Positions 24,486 through 33,597 of a DNA stretch of 64,000 nt are shown here, one piece after another. Both the position numbers and the translations under genes were made by a program. The DNA lies in contig JAITFZ010000030.1 of the NCBI GenBank assembly GCA_031280965.1, forward strand, positions 1 through 64,000. The letters run 5' to 3'. This DNA is from Oscillospiraceae bacterium (GTDB lineage: Bacteria > Bacillota > Clostridia > Oscillospirales > Ruminococcaceae). Below the pieces are notes generated by a model. The model saw only the letters and a list, made by a program, of their open reading frames with translations, was not told where the DNA came from and ran no database searches. Each line of letters begins with the position of its first letter. Position 1 is the first letter of the stretch.

Positions 24486-25456
24486 GAGCTTTGTAAAATT
24501 TCCCGTTCCCCGAAATTTCCTTGGCGCGCTGATAATTCAATCATATTTTCAATACACCGCCCCGCCTGTTCCATTTCTTCATCGCTCATAATAATTTCGC
24601 AAGCCCCGCCATCATCTTTCTCAATAGATTCAAGCGTTTTCAACAGGTCGGGCAAGGTTGTCAGCTTCATATCCGGGCAGAGGATTTTCCCCGACAACGG
24701 GTAAAAATTCTTGCCCGGGCAATCGTACTGCAAATGTTCGGCAATACTTATTTCAGTACCTATAATAAATTCATGTTTATCTGAATTTTTCGCGTACTCC
24801 ATAATCCCGGTCGTTGAGCCCACATAATCCGCAAGCTCCAACACCTCGGGTTTACATTCGGGGTGAACGAGGACGGGCGCGCCGGGATATTTGGCTTGGG
24901 CGGTTTTCACATCGTCGGCTGTAACGGCGTCATGTACAGGGCAACCTCCCTCAATAAGCTTTATATCTTTTTCCGGAACCTGTTTTTTTATGTAATCGCC
25001 TAAGTTGCAATCGGGAATAAACAAAATTTTCTCCTCTTTCATGTTCCGCACAATCTGAACAGCGGCAGAACTCGTCACACAAACATCGCAAAGCTTTTTT
25101 AGCTCGGCAGTTGTGTTGATGTAAGCCACGACTGCTCTGTCGGGCTCGGCGTTTTTCAACTCGATAAGCGCTTCGGGCGAAAGTAGCTCTGCCATCGGAC
25201 AGCCGGTCTGCGGATTTGCGAGAAATACCCGCTTATCCCTGCTTAGAATCTTCGCGGTTTCCGCCATGAATTTAACGCCGCACAGGACTAAATTACGATG
25301 CTTCAAATCTCTTGCATTTACGCTTAATTGGAACGAATCGCCCTTTATATCCGCGGCTTCAATAATTTCCCGTGCCTGATACGAATGTGCTAAAACCACC
25401 GTATCAGTTTTTTCTTTTAATTCGCGTATTTTACTTTGCATTTCTGTGATTGTCAT
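24482..25456 (-). CDS. nadA: Quinolinate synthase NadA
   Basis: The 324-residue protein has three pseudo-symmetric NadA domains. The iron-sulfur ligands are C59 in LCGVKFMAE, the Cys in HPECKPEV and the Cys in LCPDMKLT; SSAAV, PDCNLGDYI and GSTTGIMEYA are also present. It condenses iminoaspartate and dihydroxyacetone phosphate to quinolinate in NAD synthesis. nadB and nadC are not adjacent, although these usually form an operon in Firmicutes. The gene is followed convergently by lon. Confidence 0.95.
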   Translation of the reverse strand: MTITEMQSKIRELKEKTDTVVLAHSYQAREIIEAADIKGDSFQLSVNARDLKHRNLVLCGVKFMAETAKILSRDKRVFLANPQTGCPMAELLSPEALIELKNAEPDRAVVAYINTTAELKKLCDVCVTSSAAVQIVRNMKEEKILFIPDCNLGDYIKKQVPEKDIKLIEGGCPVHDAVTADDVKTAQAKYPGAPVLVHPECKPEVLELADYVGSTTGIMEYAKNSDKHEFIIGTEISIAEHLQYDCPGKNFYPLSGKILCPDMKLTTLPDLLKTLESIEKDDGGACEIIMSDEEMEQAGRCIENMIELSARQGNFGEREILQSS

Positions 25457-25469
25457 TATGATGTCCTTT

Positions 25470-26990
25470 CTAAACTAATGGTGCCAATATTCTGCAAACG
25501 CGCCTTACACCACGCTTAAACGCTCCTGTCTTACGGTGCGCTTCAAGCGTGACTTCGCGGCTGTTCTTTTGCGTTTTAACGAAATCGCGTTTTATATCGG
25601 CAATAATTTTACTGCCGTAAAGGCAGATTCCGCACTCATGATGCATATAAAGTGCGCGATAATCAAAGTTTACGGTACTGATTGCCGCCCGGCTGTCGTC
25701 GGCAACAATATTCTTTGAATGAATGAACCCGGGCGGATACTCGAAAATCCGCACACCCGCTTCAAGCAGCGGCAAATAATTTGATTTAGTTACAGCGCTT
25801 ACTATGAACTTATCGGGAATAAAAGGCAACATCAAACGCACATCAGTACCTGCTCCCGCCGCCGCACAAAGTGCCGAAATAATCTCCTCGCTCGGCGCGA
25901 GATAAGGTGTCATTATATAGATATAATCATCGGCACGGTTAATAAAATTCAGGAAAATACGCTCCGAAACACTTTCGCAATCAAGCGGCAAATCATGCCA
26001 GACGGATGCCGTTTCCATGTATCGGTTCTCTGTCATTAAGTCGGTTGAATTCGGAATATAAGAGTTGTAATCCTCGCTTTTCCGTGTCAGAAATTCCCAC
26101 ATTGAGAGAAACGACAATGCAAAGTTCCACGCCGCACCGCCCTTAACCATAACCGCACTGTCTTTCCAGTGTCCCGTCTTAACGGCAGGTTTGGCATTTA
26201 TATAATTATCAGCGAGATTTAAGCCGCCGCAGAACGCCGTATGCCCGTCAATAACAGCGATTTTACGGTGATTGCGGGTGTTGAGCCGAAACGAAAGCAA
26301 GGAGCGGAGCGGATTATAAACAACGCATTCAATTCCCATTTCGCGCATATTTTTATAATATTTGCGCGGAAGTGTGTAAAGCGTAGCCAACCCGTCAAAC
26401 ATCAGCCGCACTTCTACGCCCTCGTTACGCTTCCGTACAAGCACGGAGAGAATCTTATCCCACATCTTCCCGCGCTCAACAAGGAAGAATTCAATGAAAA
26501 TGTATCTTTCGGCGCACGCGAGTTCTTCTAAAAAGCGATTATAAAAATCTTCGCCCTGCGCGAAATATTCGGCGTCTTTATATGAAGCGGGCGGTGTGCC
26601 CGTTGTTTTCTCAATATAACGGGCAAGGCGCTTGTTGTTAGGATTCCCGGGGGTTAAAACTGTGCCGCGGTCAATATAGTTTAATGCGTTTTTCCGCGCT
26701 GTCAGCATATCCGCCTCGATTTTACGTCCGGTAACACGCCTGTTATAGAACAAATACACCATTCCCATAACAGCGGGGAAAAGCAGAATAGGTACGCACC
26801 AGCTTAATCTGTAGACTGCCGCATCCCGCCCGCTTACTATAAAAAACACACAGAAAATACCGAGCGCAGTCATTATAAAGTGAATGGACGGCGATAAATT
26901 CACTAATGTGTAAACAAGCGCAACAAAGTACAATGCCTGCAAAACAACGCTAAAAATTACTAAATTAACAAATCGAAAAATATACTTCAT
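25470..26990 (-). CDS. cls: Cardiolipin synthase (phospholipase D family)
   Basis: The protein of about 506 residues has two N-terminal transmembrane helices and two phospholipase D HKD motifs: NHRKIAVIDG and IHSKNIVADD. It transfers a phosphatidyl group from one phosphatidylglycerol to another at the membrane. I chose ATG 26990; an upstream TTG at 27017 would overlap the start region of the divergent gene and has no ribosome site. Only 38 bases separate the two divergent starts. Confidence 0.92.
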   Translation of the reverse strand: MKYIFRFVNLVIFSVVLQALYFVALVYTLVNLSPSIHFIMTALGIFCVFFIVSGRDAAVYRLSWCVPILLFPAVMGMVYLFYNRRVTGRKIEADMLTARKNALNYIDRGTVLTPGNPNNKRLARYIEKTTGTPPASYKDAEYFAQGEDFYNRFLEELACAERYIFIEFFLVERGKMWDKILSVLVRKRNEGVEVRLMFDGLATLYTLPRKYYKNMREMGIECVVYNPLRSLLSFRLNTRNHRKIAVIDGHTAFCGGLNLADNYINAKPAVKTGHWKDSAVMVKGGAAWNFALSFLSMWEFLTRKSEDYNSYIPNSTDLMTENRYMETASVWHDLPLDCESVSERIFLNFINRADDYIYIMTPYLAPSEEIISALCAAAGAGTDVRLMLPFIPDKFIVSAVTKSNYLPLLEAGVRIFEYPPGFIHSKNIVADDSRAAISTVNFDYRALYMHHECGICLYGSKIIADIKRDFVKTQKNSREVTLEAHRKTGAFKRGVRRVCRILAPLV

Positions 26991-27028
26991 GCTTGTATAT
27001 TTGCCCGAAAAACGCAAATTATTTAAGT

Positions 27029-27838
27029 ATGAAGAACATGAAAAATATTCTTATTTTATTATCGGTTTATGCTTTTTTAGCAATACTGCGCGGACGAAAG
27101 CTGTCCGTAGTAAGGCACAAAATCTACACCGGTAAAATTGAAGGTAAGCTAAGGCTTGCTCTGCTTTCCGACCTGCACAGCTTCAGCCACGGGAAAAAGC
27201 AGGAAAAATTAGTCCGTGCAATCGACGACAGCAACCCCGATATAATCCTTATGGCGGGCGATATTGCCGACCATGTGATTCCGCACGGCAATACCAAGAT
27301 TTTGCTCCGCCGGCTCGGAAAATACCCCGTCTTTTATGTTTCGGGCAATCATGAATATAAAAGCGGCGAAATCCGCGAAATCAAGCGGTTTTTCCGCGAA
27401 CTCGGCGCTGACGTCCTTGAAGGCGTTAACAGAAAAATCAGCATCGGCAATAACATGCTAAACATCTCCGGTGTAGACGACGCAATCATCGGCGCACAGC
27501 GCTTCAAAAAGCAACTGCTTAACTGCGCCGCGCAAGCCGACATGCGGCTTTTTACAATCCTTCTCACTCACCGCCCCGAAAAAGCTAATCTGTACAAAAA
27601 GCTGAAGTTCGACCTTGTGCTGACCGGCCATACTCATGGCGGTCAGGTTATAATCCCGCGCTATTTTAATGGTATTTATGCCGTTAATCAGGGTTTTCTG
27701 CCGAAGTATGCGGGTGGGCATTATGATATGGGATGCGGGGATATGATAGTCAGCCGTGGGCTTTCCAAAAGTTCAAGGGGACTGCCGAGGGTGTTTAACC
27801 GACCCGAATTGGTAATTGTTGATGTTTGCGGGACGTAG
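27029..27838 (+). CDS. Metallophosphoesterase, membrane-anchored (YkuE-like)
   Basis: The 269-residue protein has an N-terminal membrane helix and the calcineurin-like metal motifs: LLSDLHS, MAGDIADH, SGNHEYK, LLTHRPEK and LTGHTHGGQ. Relatives include YkuE/YaeI-type phosphodiesterases acting on lipids or UDP-diacylglucosamine, but the substrate here is unknown. I chose ATG 27029; an in-frame TTG at 26993 is unlikely. Its stop is 1 base from the stop of the convergent MFS gene. Confidence 0.88.
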   Translation: MKNMKNILILLSVYAFLAILRGRKLSVVRHKIYTGKIEGKLRLALLSDLHSFSHGKKQEKLVRAIDDSNPDIILMAGDIADHVIPHGNTKILLRRLGKYPVFYVSGNHEYKSGEIREIKRFFRELGADVLEGVNRKISIGNNMLNISGVDDAIIGAQRFKKQLLNCAAQADMRLFTILLTHRPEKANLYKKLKFDLVLTGHTHGGQVIIPRYFNGIYAVNQGFLPKYAGGHYDMGCGDMIVSRGLSKSSRGLPRVFNRPELVIVDVCGT

Positions 27839-27839
27839 T

Positions 27840-29102
27840 TCACACCTCACCCCTGCATTTTGTATTCAAGATTTTTAATATTACCACCAACGCCGCGCCG
27901 ATTATAGCCAAAACACCAAGCACCGCGAATTTTAAAATCCGGTCTTCGATACTGTTAACCGCAATTGGGAACAGCATTGACGACAGCATAAATCCGACCA
28001 TTACCGCGCCGTAATTCGCGCCGAAGTTCTTCATGCCGAAGTTCTCGGAGGTAAATACCGCGTACATGCCGGGGAAACCGCCAAAACCGAAAGCCACAGC
28101 CGCAATCGTTATAATAAGCACAGGTCCGCGCGCAAAGCATAACCCGAACGCGCCGAGCGCAGTAATCGCGAGGATTATTCCGCCGACAGATTCTCTGCCG
28201 ATTTTATCGGACAGGAGTGGTACAATCAGCCGTCCGACAGCATTGAATATACCCGTGAACATTACAAGATAAATTGCAAAGTCTGCCAGACCTCTTTCTG
28301 TTGCCAGGTCTTTCAGGGACGGATTAATTATAAAAAATACCGATGTCCCGAACATAAGCGACAGCGTAATTAAGTAATAGCGCGGGTTTTTCAGCATTTC
28401 GAGAGTTGTGTACTGTCTGCCTTTAAGCGGCGGCGGTGTAGCGCCCGCGACCTGCTCCGGTGTTTTTATGAAGCTGAAAAAAGCAAGTGTAGCTACTGTG
28501 AAAATCACTGCAAGAATTATAAATACAATGCTCATATTATTATCAAATCTGCGAATCAGCATTTCGCAAAGCGGCGCGAAAATCACGGTTGAAGCCCCGA
28601 AAGTGCAAACCACAACGCCTGTAGCAAAACCTCTGTTTTTCGGGAACCATTTCTGTGCGGCGGTACCGATGGCGTTGTACGCCATACCGACGCCGAACCC
28701 GCCTATTATGCCGTAAAAAAAATATATTAAAAATATGGAGGTATTTGGAAGACTCGACCAAACCTCACCGATAACACCATCAGGATAGTCTGAATGTACT
28801 GACATTCCCATAGGTATAAACGATGTCGCGAACATTCCTGCCGCAACAAAAAGCCCGCCAATAAGAGTATTCAGACGCACTCCGGTTTTCGGCTGCAACT
28901 TTCCGCCGATAAGTATGCCGATTACGAAAAAGCAGAGCATAAAATTCGCCGTCAGCTTAACATCTGCCGCTTCCCAGCCGTAGTGAAGACTGACGGGAGC
29001 GACAAATACGCTCCAAACGTAGATGATTCCGAGAAAAAGTTGTAAAAACGCACCTGCAATCAGTACTTTAAGACCTTGCTTATTTTGAGTAATCGAACTC
29101 AT
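27840..29102 (-). CDS. MFS transporter, OFA (oxalate/formate antiporter) family
   Basis: The 420-residue protein has 12 hydrophobic segments and the OFA-type N-terminus GIIYVWSVFVAPVSLHYGWE, with YGIIGGFGVGMAYNA and KWFPKNRGFATGVVV typical of OFA members. The second half has VPLLSDKIGRESVGG. It probably exchanges small organic anions. It lies just downstream of nspC, on the same strand and 27 bases away, so it could be co-transcribed with the polyamine genes; a polyamine-linked substrate would be speculation. Confidence 0.88.
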   Translation of the reverse strand: MSSITQNKQGLKVLIAGAFLQLFLGIIYVWSVFVAPVSLHYGWEAADVKLTANFMLCFFVIGILIGGKLQPKTGVRLNTLIGGLFVAAGMFATSFIPMGMSVHSDYPDGVIGEVWSSLPNTSIFLIYFFYGIIGGFGVGMAYNAIGTAAQKWFPKNRGFATGVVVCTFGASTVIFAPLCEMLIRRFDNNMSIVFIILAVIFTVATLAFFSFIKTPEQVAGATPPPLKGRQYTTLEMLKNPRYYLITLSLMFGTSVFFIINPSLKDLATERGLADFAIYLVMFTGIFNAVGRLIVPLLSDKIGRESVGGIILAITALGAFGLCFARGPVLIITIAAVAFGFGGFPGMYAVFTSENFGMKNFGANYGAVMVGFMLSSMLFPIAVNSIEDRILKFAVLGVLAIIGAALVVILKILNTKCRGEV

Positions 29103-29129
29103 GATTATGACCTTTCCTTCTTAATTAAA

Positions 29130-30275
29130 CTATGATAATCTGCCCTTAAAATCCCCGTATCCGAATTCCCTTATGATTTCAAGTTCGCCGTTCTTACGTA
29201 AAACCGCGATTGACGGCAGCGGCATACCGTTGAATGTATTGTTTTTCACCATCGAATATATTGCCATATCGCAGAAAAGCAGTTTGTCGCCCGTTTTTAG
29301 TTCATAGTCAAAACTATAATCTCCAATTACGTCTCCGGCAAGGCAAGTATTTCCTGCCAGCCGATAAATGTGCTTTTTTTCTCCCGCTTCTCCTGCTCCG
29401 ACGATTTGCGGGCGGTACGGCATTTCAAGTACATCGGGCATATGACACGCCGCCGAAACATCTAAAATCGCAAGAGCCATGCCGTTATGGACGACATCAA
29501 GCACACTTGCGGCAAGCCAACCGGCGTTCAGCGCGACGGCTTCCCCGGGTTCAATATAAACTTCAAGCCCGTAAGCTTTCATGCGTTCGATACACTTTAC
29601 AAGCCGCTCAATGTCATAACCGGCTCGCGTTATATGATGCCCGCCGCCGAGATTCACCCACTTGAGTTGCGAAAATAAATATGAGAATTTCCGCTCGAAT
29701 TCATCAAGCGTTACTTCTAATGCGTCCGAATCCTGTTCGCAAAGTGTATGAAAGTGCAAACCCTCTATTCCTGTTAAATCCTTTTCCTGTATGCTTTCAA
29801 GAGTCGCACCGAGCCGTGAAAAAGGCGCGCAAGGGTCGTAAATTGCATGGTTTTGCGTGGATATTTCGGGATTGACGCGAAGTCCCGCGGAAATGTTTTT
29901 CGGGATTTGCGTTTTGAATTTCTCCCACTGCCCGCAGGAATTAAAAACAATGCAGTCGCAGATTTTAACAAGTTCCGCGAAATCTTCATCTGTATAAGCG
30001 GGGGAAAAAACATGGACTTCTCTGTCCCGCATTTCTTCATAACCGAGCCGCGCCTCGTAAAGCCCGCTTGCTGTTGTGCCGCTTATATACTGCCCGATTA
30101 ACGGGTACAGCGCGAACATCGAAAAAGCCTTTTGTGCGAGCAGAACCTTACAGCCCGTGCGCTTTTCTAAGGCACGCAGAATTTCTAAGTTTTTGATTAA
30201 CACCGCTTCATCAATGACGTAGCAGGGGGTTTTCAGCGGGAAGCCCGCCTCAGTATTTTTAAGCCGGTCAAACAT
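29130..30275 (-). CDS. nspC: Carboxynorspermidine/carboxyspermidine decarboxylase
   Basis: The 381-residue protein is a fold-III PLP decarboxylase of the NspC group: TPCYVIDEAVLIKNLEIL, Schiff-base K49 in LLAQKAFSM, ISGTTASGLYEARLG, VNLGGGHHITRAGYD, and EPGEAVALNAG. It removes the carboxyl group from carboxynorspermidine, carboxyspermidine or a related adduct. It completes the aspartate-semialdehyde route with the dehydrogenase at 31553-33577. An AAAGGT site precedes the ATG. Confidence 0.93.
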   Translation of the reverse strand: MFDRLKNTEAGFPLKTPCYVIDEAVLIKNLEILRALEKRTGCKVLLAQKAFSMFALYPLIGQYISGTTASGLYEARLGYEEMRDREVHVFSPAYTDEDFAELVKICDCIVFNSCGQWEKFKTQIPKNISAGLRVNPEISTQNHAIYDPCAPFSRLGATLESIQEKDLTGIEGLHFHTLCEQDSDALEVTLDEFERKFSYLFSQLKWVNLGGGHHITRAGYDIERLVKCIERMKAYGLEVYIEPGEAVALNAGWLAASVLDVVHNGMALAILDVSAACHMPDVLEMPYRPQIVGAGEAGEKKHIYRLAGNTCLAGDVIGDYSFDYELKTGDKLLFCDMAIYSMVKNNTFNGMPLPSIAVLRKNGELEIIREFGYGDFKGRLS

Positions 30276-30334
30276 ATTTATTACCTTTTATTATAGTTAA
30301 GATAATGCTTATTAGGTGAAGCCGGGTAAGACAA

Positions 30335-30889
30335 TCAAAATGCTTGCTTTGAACGCAAGAAATAATGCTTACTACCATGAATATCGCCTGCATGAAAACC
30401 TATCTCATGTAAAACATCAACACGATTAACTGCTTGTGGTATTGCTTTTGTTGCAATAACGCTAACTCCAAACAAATCGTAAAAATTTTCAACGCATACA
30501 ATTAGTATTTCTTCAAAATAGTATTTGTTTTCATAGTCAGACGCAATATCAATCCTTAAAATGCCCGGGTCTGTCTTATATTTACCAATCATACCAAACA
30601 TCTCTATTGTTCCAATAGCTTTGTTTGTTGATTTATCGACAATACAAAACCTTACATAGGCTTCTTGCGAGAATTCCATAAGCCAAAATTCAATATATTT
30701 TTTCATTTCATCTATGGTATAGATACGGCAATCTGTCGGGAAATTATCTGTATTAAAAAGTTTTTGCGCTTTCGGGTCAGAATAACAGGCAAGCAAATCT
30801 TCAGAATCTTCTATCTCTACAAGCCGAAAAACGAAATGCTCAGTTGTCAAGACGGGGCATTGATGATATGGGTTTATTGTTTTTGACAT
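30335..30889 (-). CDS. GNAT-family N-acetyltransferase (RimJ/RimL-like)
   Basis: The 184-residue protein fits Acetyltransf_3: TTEHFVFRLVEIEDSEDLL at the start, then VRFCIVDKSTNKAIGTIEMFGM, LRIDIASDYENK and a C-terminal domain with FGVSVIATKAIPQAVNRVDVLHEIGF. The acceptor is unknown. It sits inside the polyamine gene region, so a polyamine acceptor is possible but not shown. Its 5' leader contains the element also found before the yerC-like gene. Confidence 0.75.
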   Translation of the reverse strand: MSKTINPYHQCPVLTTEHFVFRLVEIEDSEDLLACYSDPKAQKLFNTDNFPTDCRIYTIDEMKKYIEFWLMEFSQEAYVRFCIVDKSTNKAIGTIEMFGMIGKYKTDPGILRIDIASDYENKYYFEEILIVCVENFYDLFGVSVIATKAIPQAVNRVDVLHEIGFHAGDIHGSKHYFLRSKQAF

Positions 30890-30891
30890 TT

Positions 30892-30973
30892 TATTCTCAT
30901 AAAGTCCTTTCTCTGCCAGCGAGGAATGAAAACGACATTTTCCCCGCTTCAGTTGTATTTTGTTTCAACCTTA
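30892..30973 (-). repeat. Leader element, copy B (5' UTR of acetyltransferase gene)
   Basis: The block 30929-30973 matches 2648-2692 at 39 of 45 positions, without gaps. The ribosome-site block 30892-30911 matches 2591-2610 at 18 of 20. On the minus strand GTTG/CAAC and GAAAA-TGTCG-TTTTC hairpins are possible. A TATAAT (30988-30983) lies just upstream without a clear -35 box. Confidence 0.6.
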
Positions 30974-31016
30974 CACCTACCAATTATATAAAGCTTCTCT
31001 GAAACTCCGCTAATGG

Positions 31017-31517
31017 TTATAGTGTTCGGTTATCTATTGTAACGATATGCTCTATGTTTTCAGATAAGTTTGTGAGTTTTTCTGTAAAGAATGTAGGATA
31101 AGCCTTTAATTTTTCTAAATCACTTATAGGAATCCAATTCATAAATTCCCTGCCGTCAATACAATAACTTTTACAGTTTATTTCCTGCGTTCCTCTTGGT
31201 TTCATCAAGAAAAAAAGCGTTATTTCATGGCAATCAAGCCCTTTAAGTGAAGCGATACTTTCGGAAAAGAAATTTTCGTGAATAAAAGCCAATCTGTCAA
31301 TTTTATATTTCACGCCTGTTTCTTCAAAAACTTCTCTTATAACAGCTTGCTCTGCTGTTTCACCATGCTTAACCCCTCCGCCTACTGAGTAGAAATAATC
31401 TACACTTTCGTTATTCGCAAACAGAACGCAATTATTTTCAATAATTATTGCCGCCGCACGATACCGAAACCATTTTTCGTCACTTGTAAAGCAACAATCT
31501 ATTTGTTCTTCTATCAT
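31017..31517 (-). CDS. NUDIX hydrolase
   Basis: The 166-residue protein has a complete Nudix box, GGVKHGETAEQAVIREVFEETGV, given here only as G-x5-E-x7-REVxEETGV in form. A substrate-binding beta sheet surrounds it. It hydrolyses a nucleoside diphosphate linked to another group; the substrate is unknown. ATG 31517 follows GGGAGG by 8 bases; an in-frame start at 31544 is less likely. It lies between the dehydrogenase fusion gene and the acetyltransferase, so it interrupts the polyamine genes. Confidence 0.85.
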   Translation of the reverse strand: MIEEQIDCCFTSDEKWFRYRAAAIIIENNCVLFANNESVDYFYSVGGGVKHGETAEQAVIREVFEETGVKYKIDRLAFIHENFFSESIASLKGLDCHEITLFFLMKPRGTQEINCKSYCIDGREFMNWIPISDLEKLKAYPTFFTEKLTNLSENIEHIVTIDNRTL

Positions 31518-31552
31518 TTCTGACCTCCCATTATAAAATACCATATGTTATT

Positions 31553-33577
31553 TTATTCCACCAACACCGGCTCGAAACACTCCTTCCACGGCAACCCCCA
31601 TTTATTGAGCGCGTCCATGAACGGGTCGGGGTCGAACTCCTCGGTGTTGAACACGCCCGGTTTCTGCCATTCGCCGTTCATCACAAGCATTGCGCCTATC
31701 ATCGCGGGAACGCCTGTCGTGTATGAAATTGCCTGCGTCCCGACTTCCGCGTAACACTCTTCATGGTCGCAAATGTTATAAACGTAGTAATTGAGCGGCT
31801 TGCCGTCCTTTACACCCTGCATAATACAGCCGATGTTAGTTTTGCCTTTGGTTCGCGGACCGAGTGAAGCGGGGTCGGGCAATACAGCTTTCAAAAATTG
31901 TATCGGCACGATTTGTCTGCCTTCGTATTCAATCGGCTTAATTGAGGTCATGCCTACGTTTTCAAGACATTGCAGGTGCGTAAGGTAGCTCTGCCCGAAT
32001 GTCATGAAGAAGCGAATTCGCTTTAAGCCTTTAATGTTCTTCGCAAGCGATTCAAGCTCCTCGTGATAGAGCAGATACATATCCTTTTTGCCGACTTCCT
32101 TGAAGTCATACTCGCGCTTGATTTCCATAGGTTTGGTTTCAATCCAGTCCGAGCCCGACCCGTTGTTTTTTTCCCAATAACGCCCGTTTGCGCTGACTTC
32201 ACGGATATTTATTTCGGGGTTGAAATTGGTCGCGAAAGGGTAGCCGTGGTCGCCGCCGTTGCAGTCTAAGATGTCTATATAATGGATTTCATCGAAATAA
32301 TGCTTCATGGCATAAGCGCAGAAAACACCCGTTACACCCGGGTCGAAGCCGCTGCCGAGCAATGCGGTAATCCCGGCTTCCTTGTAGCGTTCCTTATAAT
32401 CCCACTGCCATTTATACTCGAACTTCGCAGTGTCAAGCGGCTCATAATTCGCAGTGTCTATATAATGCGTTTTGGTCGCAAGACAGGCGTCCATAATCGT
32501 TAAATCCTGATAAGGAAGCGCAAGGTTAAGCACCGCATCGGGTTTAAATTTTTCTATAAGCGTGATTAATTCCTCGGTGTTATCCGCGTCAACCTGCTCG
32601 GTAAAAAGCTTTGCGTCGGTTTTGCTTTCCCACTTTGCCACGAGCGCGTCACACTTAGATTTAGTGCGGCTGGCGAGCATGATTTCCCTGAAAACTTTAC
32701 TGTTCTGACAGCACTTGGCAAATGCCGCGCTTGCTACGCCGCCCGCGCCTATAATTAATAATCTGCCGTTCATATTCTTCCTGTTCCCTTTCATTTTGTA
32801 TTTCAGTTTTATTGTTCTGTCAGTTAATTTTGCGCCCCGGTAAAAGCACAATGCAATACCGCAGATGAAAACCGAATTAACCGCATAAAAAGCTATTTTC
32901 AATCTCTCGCCAAAACGAAGAAGCTCGAAAAAATCATCCATGTTCCCGGCAATAAAGTTGTAGTTTTCCAAACGGTAAATCCAGTTAACGGATACTGTTA
33001 CATAAACACCTATTGCAATAAAACAGGCGATGAAAAATATTACGCTTGTTGGTTTGAGCAGTGAGTTTTTTATGAATATACCGGTCTTTTTCAGATTAAC
33101 GAGAAATATAAGCGCGACAATTATACCTATTGGTATAATGTAAACAAAAAGCGGCTCGAAAACCCTTACAACTGACATGTACAAAGTACCGCGCTCAATG
33201 CCGCCGGGCTTGTAAATAACCACCATCAAAAGCCTCGACACCACTACCGCGAACAGCGTTGTACCGCTGATTGCCAAAGTTTTAAGAAGCCGCTCACCGC
33301 CTCGGAAATGCAAGCCGATAATTATAACCGCCAATAATTCAATCAACAGAAAATCGGCAATGCCCAAATCATAGAACACTACCATTAAAAGTTCGCTGAA
33401 GTCTGCCGGGTCGGTAATTCGCAACAGCGTGAAATTCCCGAATGAAAGCTCGTACTCTTCCATGCCGGCGAGCGCGTTCATCACGCCGTCAATCAACATG
33501 AAAAAAGCCACGCGAACAAAAAGCATAGTTGAAATAAGCGTATAATATTCACCGTTTTTAATTCTTTTTCTTGTCAT
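31553..33577 (-). CDS. Carboxynorspermidine dehydrogenase fused to an N-terminal membrane domain
   Basis: One uninterrupted frame of 674 codons. Residues 1 to about 262 form a membrane domain with six or seven hydrophobic segments and no family I recognise. Residues 269-674 are a complete saccharopine-dehydrogenase-like carboxynorspermidine (carboxyspermidine) dehydrogenase with the Rossmann motif LLIIGAGGVAS and TALLGSGFDPGVTGVFCAY. The enzyme reductively condenses aspartate semialdehyde with a polyamine. An internal ATG at 32773 lies 6-9 bases after an AGGAAGAA-like site, so a free 406-residue enzyme could also be made. It lies between nudix and speB in the polyamine operon. Confidence 0.85.
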   Translation of the reverse strand: MTRKRIKNGEYYTLISTMLFVRVAFFMLIDGVMNALAGMEEYELSFGNFTLLRITDPADFSELLMVVFYDLGIADFLLIELLAVIIIGLHFRGGERLLKTLAISGTTLFAVVVSRLLMVVIYKPGGIERGTLYMSVVRVFEPLFVYIIPIGIIVALIFLVNLKKTGIFIKNSLLKPTSVIFFIACFIAIGVYVTVSVNWIYRLENYNFIAGNMDDFFELLRFGERLKIAFYAVNSVFICGIALCFYRGAKLTDRTIKLKYKMKGNRKNMNGRLLIIGAGGVASAAFAKCCQNSKVFREIMLASRTKSKCDALVAKWESKTDAKLFTEQVDADNTEELITLIEKFKPDAVLNLALPYQDLTIMDACLATKTHYIDTANYEPLDTAKFEYKWQWDYKERYKEAGITALLGSGFDPGVTGVFCAYAMKHYFDEIHYIDILDCNGGDHGYPFATNFNPEINIREVSANGRYWEKNNGSGSDWIETKPMEIKREYDFKEVGKKDMYLLYHEELESLAKNIKGLKRIRFFMTFGQSYLTHLQCLENVGMTSIKPIEYEGRQIVPIQFLKAVLPDPASLGPRTKGKTNIGCIMQGVKDGKPLNYYVYNICDHEECYAEVGTQAISYTTGVPAMIGAMLVMNGEWQKPGVFNTEEFDPDPFMDALNKWGLPWKECFEPVLVE

Positions 33578-33597
33578 TCTGTTTTTAAAAAATTCTC

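Noticed and set aside
30983-30988. TATAAT as the acetyltransferase promoter
   Set aside because: No -35 box lies at 16-18 bases, and no extended -10 is present, so I did not list it as a promoter.
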